Source: Flectonema sp. DT1601 (lineage: Eukaryota; Euglenozoa; Diplonemea; Diplonemida; Diplonemidae). Taken from it: 64,000 nucleotides of DNA. Below the pieces are notes generated by a model. It searched no databases. It saw nothing but the letters and a program-made list of their open reading frames with translations, and was not told the DNA's origin. Of the stretch, positions 43,440-54,796 are shown piece after piece. Each line of letters starts with the position of its first letter. Position 1 is the first letter of the stretch. Location of the stretch: assembly GCA_964019425.1 (NCBI GenBank), contig OZ025830.1:434001-498000 (forward strand). Direction: 5' to 3'. The translations under genes were made by a program, and so were the position numbers.

Positions 43440-46330
43440 ATTATTTAAAAAAAGGAAACAATCAGTTTAGCGTCTCGATCAGGACGGAAAATAGAAATTA
43501 ATCGACATAGTTGATCGATAGAAAAAAAAAACTATGATAACATTGTTTATTCATTTTTTTTTTTTTTTTTTTTTTTTAAATCTTTTTAATTATTTTAAAG
43601 AAAAAAAATCAGTTTAGCGTCTTGACCAGGACGGAAAATAGTAAGTAATCGACATAGTCGATCGATAAAAAAAAAACAATGATAACATTGTTTATTCCTT
43701 TTTTTTTTTTTTTATTCTTTTTATTTATCTTTAAAGAAAAAACAATCAGTTTAGCGTCCTGACCAGGACGGAAAATAGAAAGTAATCGACATAGTCGATC
43801 GATAAAAAAAACAATGATAACATTGTTTATTCTTTTTTTTTTTTTTTTATTTTAATTCTTTTAATTTATTTTTTAAAAAGAAAAAAAATGGAAAATAGAA
43901 ATTAGTCAACAAAGTCGAACGATAAAAAAAAACAATGATAACATTGTTTATTCTTTTTTTTTTTATTTTTTTTATATTCTTTTTTATTAATTTTGAAAAA
44001 AAAAACAATCAGTTTAGCGTCTTGACCAGGACGGAAAATAGAAAGTAATCGACATAGTCGATCGATAAAAAAACAATGATAACATTGTTTATTCTTTTTT
44101 TTTTTTTTTAATTTTAAATTCTTTTTATTTATTTTTTAAAGAAAAAAAAACGGAAAATAGAAATTAGTCGACAAAGTCGAACGATAAAAAAAAACAATGA
44201 TAACATTGTTTATTCTTTTTTTTGTATTTTTTTATATTCTTTTTTATTAATTTTGAAAAAAAAACAATCAGTTTAGCGTCTTGACCAGGACGGAAAATAG
44301 AAAGTAATCGACATAGTCGATCGATAAAAAAAAACAATGATAACATTGTTTATTCTTTTTTTTTTTTTTTTTTTTTTAAATTCTTTTTATTAATTTTTTA
44401 AAAGAAAAAAAACGGAAAATAGAAATTAGTCAACAAAGTCGAACGATAAAAAAAACAATGATAACATTGTTTATTCTTTTTTTTTATTTTTTTTTTTTAA
44501 TATTTTTTTTTTATTTTGAAAAAAAAAACAATCAGTTTAGCGTCTTGACCAGGACGGAAAATAGAAAGTAATCGACATAGTCGATCGATAAAAAAAACAA
44601 TGATAACATTGTTTATTCTTTTTTTTGTATTTTTTTTATATTCTTTTTTATTAATTTTGAAAAAAAAAAACAATCAGTTTAGCGTCTTGACCAGGACGGA
44701 AAATAGAAAGTAATCGACATAGTCGATCGATAAAAAAAACAATGATAACATTGTTTATTCTTTTTTTTTTTTTTTTTTTAAATTCTTTTTATTTATTTTT
44801 TAAAAGAAAAAAAACGGAAAATAGAAATTAGTCAACAAAGTCGAACGATAAAAAAAAAACAATGATAACATTGTTTATTCTTTTTTTTTATTTTTTTTTT
44901 TTTAATATTTTTTTTTTATTTTGAAAAAAAAAACAATCAGTTTAGCGTCTTGACCAGGACGGAAAATAGAAAGTAATCGACATAGTCGATCGATAAAAAA
45001 AAACAATGATAACATTGTTTATTCTTTTTTTTTATTTTAAATTCTTTTTATTCATTTTTTAAAGAAAAAAAACGGAAAATAGAAATTAGTCGACAAAGTC
45101 GAACGATAAAAAAAAAAACAATGATAACATTGTTTATTCTTTTTTTTTTTGTATTTTTTTTAATATTCTTTTTTATTAATTTTGAAAAAAAAAAAACAAT
45201 CAGTTTAGCGTCTTGACCAGGACGGAAAATAGAAAGTGATCGACATAGTCGATCGATAAAAAAACAATGATAACATTGTTTATTCTTTTTTTTTATTTTA
45301 AATTCTTTTTATTTATTTTTTAAAGAAAAAAAAAACGGAAAATAGAAATTAGTCGACAAAGTCGAACGATAAAAAAACAATGATAACATTGTTTATTCTT
45401 TTTTTTGTATTTTTTTATATTCTTTTTTATTAATTTTGAAACAAAAAACAATCAGTTTAGCGTCTTGACCAGGACGGAAAATAGAAAGTGATCGACATAG
45501 TCGATCGATAAAAAAAAACAATGATAACATTGTTTATTCTTTTTTTTTATTTTAAATTCTTTTTATTTATTCTTTAAAGAAAAGAAACGGAAAATAGAAA
45601 TTAGTCGACAAAGTCAAACGATAAAAAAAAACAATGATAACATTGTTTATTCTTTTTTTTTTTTTTTTTTTTTTTATATTCTTTTTTATTAATTTTGAAA
45701 AAAAACAATCAGTTTAGCGTCTTGACCAGGACGGAAAATAGAAAGTGATCGACATAGTCGATCGATAAAAAAACAATGATAACATTGTTTATTCTTTTTT
45801 ATTTATTTTAAATTCTTTTTATTTATTTTTTAAAGAAAAAAAAACGGAAAATAGAAATTAGTCAACAAAGTCGAACAATAAAAAAAAAACAATGATAACA
45901 TTGTTTATTCTTTTTTTTTTTTTTTTTTTTTTATATTCTTTTTTATTAATTTTGAAAAAAAAAAACAATCAGTTTAGCGTCTTGACCAGGACGGAAAATA
46001 GAAAGTAATCGACATAGTCGATCGATAAAAAAACAATGATAACATTGTTTATTCTTTTTTTTTATTTTAAATTCTTTTTATTTATTATTTAAAGAAAAGA
46101 AACGGAAAATAGAAATTAGTCGACAAAGTCGAACGATAAAAAAAAAACAATGATAACATTGTTTATTCTTTTTTTTTTTTTTTTTTATATTCTTTTTATT
46201 AATTTTTTAAAAAAAAAAAAAAAAAACAATCAGTTTAGCGTCTTGACCAGGACGGAAAACTGGAAGTAATCGACATAGTCGATCGATAAAAAAAACAATG
46301 ATAACATTGTTTCATCTTTTATATTTTTTA
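43440..46330. repeat. LINE-1 array, main copy, about 22 units
   Basis: Unit order, odd variants and T-tract patterns match 59,660-62,690 almost unit for unit, including the rare variant AAACTATGATAACATTG in the first unit. The other array has an extra dimer or two (about 61,985-62,470). Confidence 0.92.
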
Positions 46331-46737
46331 ATTTTTTTTTATATTTGAAGAAAAGAAAGAAGAAAAAAAAAAAAAAAAAAAAACAAGCGGAATTGATCAT
46401 AATGGGTGGCAGGGGTTGATATAACTTCATTTGAAAATTCTTCTTTTTTAATTTCTTTTTTTTTGAAATTTTTTTTTTTATTTAACAGGAGTTAAGATCA
46501 CTTACATGAGTTAACACAACACAGATACGAGAGTAGCAAAATGAGGTAACACTACCAATTCAACAAAAAATAATCAGGATCGGACACAAGGAGGAGAGTT
46601 CATTCTACCTCTCACTGTCCTTGCTGGTATCTTAAGTGTCTTGGTATCTCTTGTGTGTCGGTATCTCGGAAGTGCTGGTATCTCGTATGTGCGTTGGTAT
46701 CTCTTGCGTGTTGGTATCTCTTGCACATAATAAAAAA

Positions 46738-47878
46738 ACCCTCCTTGTGTCCGATCCTGATTATTTTTTGTTGAATTGGTAGTGTTACCTCAGTTTGCGA
46801 CTCTCGTATCTGTGTTGTGTTAACTCATGCAAGTGATCTTAACTCCTGTTAAAAAATAAATAAAAAGAATTTAAAATAAAAAAAGAAAAAGAATAAACAA
46901 TGTTATCATTGTTTTTTTTATCGTTCGACTTTGTCGACTAATTTCTATTTTCAGTTTTTTTCTTTAAAAAATAAATAAAAAGAATTTAAAATAAAAAAAA
47001 AGAATAAACAATGTTATCATTGTTTTCTTATCGATCGACTATGTCGATTACTTTCTATTTTCCGTCCTGGTCAAGACGCTAAACTGATTGTTTTTTTTTT
47101 TTCAAAATTAATAAAAAAGAATAAAAAAAAAAAAAATAAAAAAAAAAGAATAAACAATGTTATCATTGTTTTTTTTCATCGTTCGACTTTGTCGACTAAT
47201 TTTTATTTTCCGTTTTTTTTTTCTTTAAAAAATAAATAATAAGAATTTTAAAAAAAAAAAAAAAGAATAAACAATGTTATCATTGTTTTTTTATCGATCG
47301 ACTATGTCGATCACTTTCTATTTTCCGTCCTGGTCAAGACGCTAAACTGATTGTTTTTTTTTATAAATAAAAAGAAATAAAAAAAAAAAAAAAAAGAATA
47401 AACAATGTTATCATTGTTTTTTTATCGTTCGACTTTGTCGACTAATTTCTATTTTCAGTTTTTTTTCTTTAAAAAATAAATAAAAAGAATTTAAAATAAA
47501 AAAAAAGAATAAACAATGTTATCATTGTTTTCTTATCGATCGACTATGTCGATTACTTTCTATTTTCCGTCCTGGTCAAGACGCTAAACTGATTGTTTTT
47601 TTTTTTTTTCAAAATTAATAAAAAAGAATAAAAAAAAAAAAATAAAAAAAAGAATAAACAATGTTATCATTGTTTTTTTTCATCGTTCGACTTTGTCGAC
47701 TAATTTCTATTTTCCGTTTTTTTTTTCTTTAAAAAATAAATAAAAAGAATTTAAAAAAAAAAAAAGAATAAACAATGTTATCATTGTTTTTTTATCGATC
47801 GACTATGTCGATCACTTTCTATTTTCCGTCCTGGTCAAGACGCTAAACTGATTGTTTTTTCTTTAAAATAATTAAAAG

Positions 47879-47911
<33 letters not shown>

Positions 47912-48234
47912 ATAAACAATGTTATCATTGTTTTTTTTTCTATCGATCGACTATGTCGATTAATTTCTATTTTCCGTCCCGATCGAGACGCTAAACTGAT
48001 TGTTTCCTTTTTTTTAAATAATAAATAAAAAAAAAAAAAAAAAAAAGAGCATCTCCCTGCTATCCTCATATCCCCACAATAATATTATACCTTTTCATTT
48101 TCTCTTTCCTTTTCTGGTCTTTTTTTTTTTTTTTTTCTTCTTTTTTTTTCCTTTTTCATACAACGTTTTTTATTTATATTTTTTTTTTTTTTATTTTTTT
48201 CATGTTTGATTATTTCCTCTTCATATTTTTTTTT

Positions 48235-48268
<34 letters not shown>

Positions 48269-48456
48269 TCTGCCTCTCTCTTAATTCTGTTCGTTTCTTT
48301 GAAACGAAAATTCATTTGAATATTATTCCTTGGTCAGCAACAGTCATTGTCGCCCTCTGGGCCTGTTAAAAAAAAAAAAATAAAAAGAAAGTTTACATCG
48401 GGAATAGGGCAGGAGCCAAAAGCTCCCAGTCCGTTACTTCCCACTCTATCGAATTC
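46738..48456 (+). mobile_element. LINE-1 5'-truncated copy V (sense +)
   Basis: Short tail (46,738-46,855), array of about nine units (46,855-48,035), terminus ending CTCTATCGAATTC at 48,456. The tail is an inverted match of 46,550-46,600, making an inverted repeat across the junction near 46,737. Confidence 0.82.
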
Positions 48457-49349
48457 ATCGTTCGACTTTGTTGACTAATTTCTATTTTCCGTTTTTTTTC
48501 TTTAAAAAATAAATAAAAAGAATTTAAAAAAAAAAAAAAAAAAAAGAATAAACAATGTTATCATTGTTTTTTTTATCGATCGACTATGTCGATTACTTTC
48601 TATTTTCCGTCCTGGTCAAGACGCTAAACTGATTGTTTTTTTTTCAAAATTAATAAAAAAGAATATAAAAAAATACAAAAAAAAGAATAAACAATGTTAT
48701 CATTGTTTTTTTTTATCGTTCGACTTTGTCGACTAATTTCTATTTTCCGTTTTTTTTCTTTTTAAAAAATAAATAAAAAGAATTAAAATAAAAAAAAAAA
48801 AAAAGAATAAACAATGTTATCATTGTTTTTTTTTTAACGATCGACTATGTCGATTACTTTCTATTTTCCGTCCTGGTCAAGACGCTAAACTGATTGTTTT
48901 TTCTTTAAAAATAAATAAAAAGAATAAAAAAAAAAAAAAAGGAATAAACAATGTTATCATTGTTTTTTTTTTATCGATCGACTATGTCGATTACTTACTA
49001 TTTTCCGTCCTGGTCAAGACGCTAAACTGATTGTTTTTTCTATAAAATAATTAAAAAGATTTAAAAAAAAAAAAAAAAAAAAAAGGAATAAACAATGTTA
49101 TCATTGTTTTTTTTTTCTATCGATCAACTATGTCGATTACTTTCTATTTTCCGTCCTGATCGAGACGCTAAACTGATTGTTTCCTTTTTTTTAAATAATA
49201 AATAAGAAAAAAAAAAAAAAAAAAAGAAAAGAGCATCTCCCTGCTATCCCTCATATCCCCACAATAATATTATACCTTTTCATTTTCTCTTTCCTTTTCT
49301 GGTCTTTTTTTTTTTCTTTTTTTTCCTTTTTCATACAACGTTTTTTATT

Positions 49350-49381
<32 letters not shown>

Positions 49382-49415
49382 TTTTCATGTTTGATTATTT
49401 CCTCTTCATTTTTTT

Positions 49416-49447
<32 letters not shown>

Positions 49448-49643
49448 TTCCTCTGCCTCTCTCTTAATTCTGTTCGTTTCTTTGAAACGAAAATTCATTT
49501 GAATATTATTCCTTGGTCAGCAACCATCATTGTCGCCCTTTGGGCCTGTTAAAAAAAAAATAAAAATAAAAAGAAAGTTTACATCGGGAATAGGGCAGGA
49601 GCCAAAAGCTCCCAGTCCGTTACTTCCCACTTTATCGAAATTC
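48457..49643 (+). mobile_element. LINE-1 5'-truncated copy W (sense +)
   Basis: Array of six units (48,457-49,215) and terminus (49,230-49,643) ending CTTTATCGAAATTC. Copies V and W lie head to tail, both inserted in the 3' UTR of the main copy. Confidence 0.85.
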
Positions 49644-50340
49644 ACATAACAGACCAGATAGAGAGTAATAAAGGGAAAAGGAAAACGGAAAGGGTTCATT
49701 CACTTAGTTAAAGTTAAGACCGATTAGTCAGTTTAAGGTCTTGACTAGGACCAACAAAAAAAAAAAAAATATAAATAAATAAATAAATAACGATCAAGCT
49801 GAGCTGATCTTGTTTTTATTAAAATAAGGGGAGCGGGAGGGATGGAAGGAATAAAGGAAAAAAAAAGAAAAGGTCGATCAATTGGATCTGGTCGTCGAGA
49901 AGAAGAAGACAATTATTTTAAAGGTCGATCGGCATAGCCGATCGTTGAGAAAAATAACCAGATATAAATACAATCAGTTTAAATAAAAAAAAAAAAAAAT
50001 AAATAAATAAAAAAAAAAAAAAAAGTTTAACGATCAAGCTGAGCTGATCTTGTTTTTATTAAAATAAGGGGAGCGGGAGGGATGGAAGGAATAAAGGAAA
50101 AAAAAAGAAAAGGTCGATCAATTGGATCTGATCGTCGAGAAGAAGAAAACAATTGTTTTTAAAAAAAATGATCGGTATAGCCGATCGTTGAGAAAAGAAC
50201 AGATATAAATACAATCGGTTTTGGTGATCGACGAGTGGAGCGATCACTTGACAAGAAGGAAAAAAGAAAGGACCGATTAATTGGGGCTTTGGTTGTATTC
50301 CCAAGGCATGTTTTTTTTTTTTTTTTTTTTATTATTCATT

Positions 50341-50375
<35 letters not shown>

Positions 50376-50709
50376 TAATCACATTTTGTTCAAAAATATT
50401 TCATATTAGAGTAAAAGAAAAAGAAAAAAAGAAATAAGAGAAAAAAAAAAAAACCATTGCTGGCCCCCTCACCACTCATAGAGGATGAGGAGGCCAGTAA
50501 GGCGTCACTCAAATCTATGCCAAGCCTTGGGAACTTGGATTGGGGTTTAGACCATTTATAATTAACAATTAACAATTAACCAGATTAACGTTATGATCTG
50601 ACGGACATAAACATATCGATAAAATAATACAAACAAAAACGAACAATAAATAATAAATAAGCTAAAAAACTAAATAAACAAAGTGATGTGAAAGTAAGGA
50701 AAAAGAGAA

Positions 50710-53700
50710 TTACAAGGGGGTGGAGTCACCGTGAACGTCATCAGCAGAACATCTCCTTCGATTGTAACGATATCTTGATGGAGGGGTTCGTTTTTTCAGA
50801 GTTGAACGCTCAGACTTTCTCGGCGGAGTTTCATTTTCCTCATGTTCTTCTGTGTCTGGCGGACTCAAACCTTCTGCCCATGAAGCTAATTGGAACTTCA
50901 GGGCCGCAATTTGAGACCGTGCCAAGGCGAGTTGAGCATTTAAATCGCTCGCCAGTCCCGTTAACATCATGGATTGCTCAAGCTGCTCTGCGTGAGTTGT
51001 ACACCGTTGGTGATTCAGCTCCGAGAGGCGAAGTTGGGCATCCAGAAGTTGTTCTGAGAGCTCTGCCGCTTTCTCGTTTGTTTCGAGAGAGTCATCTACT
51101 GCTCGACAGTAATTCTCGAGTAAGTCAATCCTACCCTCGGACCATTGTCTCGCAATAGGTGTATTCTCTTTAACGGAGATAACGTGACTCTCTTGTCGTA
51201 AAATCTTGGTCGGCGTGCGGTCGAGAGCTTCACTCTGCGGCATTGTCGGAGGAATTGAGGCTAGAGGACAAAGAGGGGTGATATAATTAAGGGTAGGGAT
51301 AAGGGGTTTAATAAGAGGAGTAAAAAGACTACTCGTAGTTGTAAAGAGCGAGAGGTAGTTCTTTGCTATCTTCATCATAGCAACAGATTCATACAGAACG
51401 GGGGTTCGGGGGGAAACTTGTTGACTAAAGTGGGTCATACGGGGACGCGCGGCACGCAAACTCTCGACCTCCTGTTGAGTATAGAAAAGTCTTATTTTAC
51501 TTTCTCTTTCCTCATTACATTTGGTCTCCAATTCGTTCGACAGAAGAACAAACCTTTGATGGTAATTAAAGAGCGCCATTTCCGATAGGTCTGCTCTCTG
51601 AGTCAGATTTGCGAGCTCACGTTTCCTGTAATCTTCCACTAAGTCATATTGTCGAACTAGTGCAGAAAGAGAAGTCTTCGATTCATCGCGTTCTGCTGTT
51701 AACCGTTGAATTACTCCTTCCAGAAGTTCATATTCTTTTCTATCTTTTTCAATAATTAAAACAGGGGGCGCAGGAGGAAGTGAGGATGGATCCTGGTTGG
51801 TAGCTTTGATCTCAACAGGTAATCCATTTAGTAACTGCTTGTCTTTCTCGAGGGAGGCTGACATCGCATTAAAGTAAAATAAAAATAGAACATAAAAAAT
51901 TCGTTCTTTCATTTGCTCTAATTCGTTTTCTAAAATCTGGCATTTCAAGGAAAGTTTCAGCCTTAATTTTCCTTCTTTTTTTTTGTACAAGGGGGTTTGA
52001 GAACCCATGTCAGATTGAGTTCTTATCACTATAGCGAAATCAGCAGGAAGTGTTTGCGATCCCGTTGACATGAGTTCAGGTGGGGGAGTCTGGAAAGAGA
52101 TGGAAGAAATAGAAGAGAATGACAAGGAGAGTCCAGTGAGCTCATCCTCATCTAACAAAACAGAAGGGGCCGGGGAGGAAGAACCATTGGCAATAAGTAG
52201 AATAGAAAGAGCCGATGCGTAACAAGTTTGCCAGATAAAACATTTCTCAAGCCACGATCTTTCAATGGTGAGCTTTTCGATCGTTTTCAGTTTTGTTACT
52301 TTGTGGATTTTGACTTCTTCCACAGGGAAGATTTCTTTACCATCTTTTATAAAACTTGCAGTGGCAGGTTCTTCTTTAATGCTGCGCATTAGTGGTCTTG
52401 AATGCCACGTGGGGAGGTTCCTCGTCTGGAACAGAACATATGAGCACTGTCTGGCGATTCTGGTGCATTCACAAAATAAAGCTTTTGTTGGTGCTAAAGG
52501 TGAACCGATGTGACGTGTCCAGATGTTCAGCTGGTCCATGCAGATGTTTCCTCGTACGCCAACTTCAATAGTAAAAATGTTACAGTCGAAGCCATTAGCG
52601 ATGATCGAGTCTCTTAGCTTTAGGTATTTCTTTTCCTTTAAGACATGAGAGGTTTCGAAACGATCTTCATTTGGACACGTCAGCTCCAGAATCAGTGCTC
52701 TTTTCGCAAAAAAAGAATAAATAAAAATGTCTGGTCTTAGAGAGGACGAGACATGGCACACTTCAAGAGGAACAATTAGGCGGTTATCACCGACATCGTC
52801 GAGGATGACCCAATCATTCGCTAGTGAAAGTTCGCCTGTCTCTTTAGAAATTCTTTCTAGGGGTTTATTTTCCCCTGTTTTTAAAAAAGTTTGAGAGGGA
52901 GGCGGGAGGTTTTCTTTTCTTTTGTTGGCTTTTATTATCAACTCTTCCAAGAAGATAACAATGCGTTTTAGAACGCTGTCGTGACGCCACGTGAACCTCC
53001 CTTGTGTTAAAGAGACAGGACAGCCTGTTAAGACATGCCTGAGGGTAGGATTCACTTTGCCACACAAAACACAATTTTGGTCCACATTGGTGATGTTCCA
53101 CCTCTTTAAATTATCTTGTGAGGGGAGGGTGTTTGTAACCGCTTTCAGTTGAAATGAGATATAGGCAGGATTTCCCTCCCTAAGTACCTTATTCCAGGTG
53201 AAATCGTTTATCATACATTTAGACCACTCCTTCCACTGACCTTGGACTTGTAATTTATTCAAAGAGTTCAGTAGTTCATCTGTGGCTTCCACTTCAAAAC
53301 GCTTAAGGAGATCGGGGCGAGTAGTACGTAGATCGCGCAATCGGTGACCAAGACCAGCTGATTGCTTCGCAAGAGAACGGTAAGAAAAAAACTTAATAAG
53401 GCGCTCCCACTCAGCAGAAGCTGAAAACTTTTTCGACCAGTTGGACGATTTCTCCATAATAACATTGTAGACACCGTGCATGTCAGAGTCCTGTGAGGAT
53501 CTGAGGATGTCTAGTTTAATTGATTGCGCTTGTTTATATAGCGTCTCAACTCTTTTGTGTCTGAGACCAACAGTGTTCTTTGAACCGGTAAAAAGGATGA
53601 CTGTGTTCGCAGAGCGGACAAATCCCCACCATTTCTTCAAAAAAGGTTTAATAATTTTGTCCATTTTTTTGGCAAAAGGGAGAGATAAGTCATGGATCAT

Positions 53701-53723
53701 TAAACTCCATGTTAACCTTGACT
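50710..53723 (-). CDS. LINE-1 ORF, second half: thumb, CCHC knuckle, REL endonuclease, coiled-coil C-terminus
   Basis: Numbered from the Met at 53,700, it has 996 residues with no stop. A CCHC knuckle (C210, C213, H222, C227) precedes a restriction-like endonuclease core: LRPDIFIY with Asp324, ILELTCPNE with Glu339, and Lys residues in HVLKEKKY, as in R2/NeSL/CRE-group LINEs. The usual C-terminal RNLPTW word is at 427-432. Unlike those families the protein does not end near there: a further ~480 residues follow, with a hydrophobic segment (601-612), several heptad-rich stretches (650-750, 860-945), an acidic patch and a basic end. The same extension occurs in copies Q and U, so it is a family trait. 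The first half lies at 54,797-57,083, split off by an R insertion. Confidence 0.85.
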
Positions 53724-54796
53724 GAGTTGAATTTACCAGGTGAGATTTGGACTGTTAGCTTTTGGCTAAGGCCCTCCCTGAAGAGCAAGAACAAAAAAAC
53801 TACTCACACCTGAAGAAAACATACACAAAGAACACACTGTAAGCTGTGTGTGTATTTTGTGTTTGTCACAACAGGAGAGAAAAGAAAGAATGTCAAGGTT
53901 GGTCACCTTGCCTATCAACGCACAACATTGGTGGTCTCTACTAGACCCTGAGTGATCCCACTGGATCTCTCATCGTTCATAGTACCCTGTGTGAAGTTAT
54001 AAAATCAAAGGTAAACTATGAACTACAAATGACTTAGCCTGTTATTATAATGCCACAGGCAGGCCCTGCATTCAGCAACTATCCAGCAGTGCTTGGATGT
54101 CCTGATCTTCTTCTAAAAAAAAGAAAGAAAAACAAAACTGTAGCTGGGATCACTCAGGATCAACAGACTACCAATGCTACCTGTTGTACTTGCTCACTAT
54201 GGGGGGTGATGCCAAACACCCAGAAGTACTAAACTGCTTTCCTTCTTGCTGCCCAGGAGTTTCTGACCAGAACTAATAGAAAATAAAAAGTAGATGGGAA
54301 ACAATAAAAAGTAAAATGCATATAACTGAAGTTAAACAAGACAAATGAAGTAACAGACCAGAACAGAAAGAGGATTGTAATAGAAGATTACAAATAAAAA
54401 AATGCAAGTATCAACACATAATCAAGATACACCAGCAGCTAACAAACAACATAAAATTGAAGATCAGTTGCCAGAGTATTTCAACCATGGTAGAATACTC
54501 GCCCCTCTGGCAGGGATTATCCCAGACTTGTCCTTTAATCTAGTTGGACACCATGGCTTACAACCCTTCCAGAGGGAAGCACCATTATGACTTCTATTTT
54601 TTTTCTTCAAGAAAATCATAAGGTGGGAACAAAGAAAAATGCTAAGAGGAACCCCCTATTAACACCTAAGACATCTAAACTGCAGCCCAGCCTATGCCCA
54701 ATGCACTAACAGGTCATTCCCTCACACTCAGATCAAAAAATCAAAGTTCAGAGTGCATCTTAGCGTGAATGAGAGAATTTCCTCCCGCTTATTTTG
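53724..54796 (-). mobile_element. R element copy 6, longest (1.07 kb)
   Basis: From the fixed end TGAGTTGAATTTACCAGGTG to about CCCGCTTATTTTG, inserted in the LINE-1 ORF just after the RT domain. It has no long ORF. Part of it (about 54,262-54,370: GTAGATGGGAAACAATAAAA, TAACAGACCAGA) matches the LINE-1 3' UTR tail at 40,784-40,890, and its 3' hairpin matches that of LINE-1. It inactivates this LINE copy. Confidence 0.88.
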
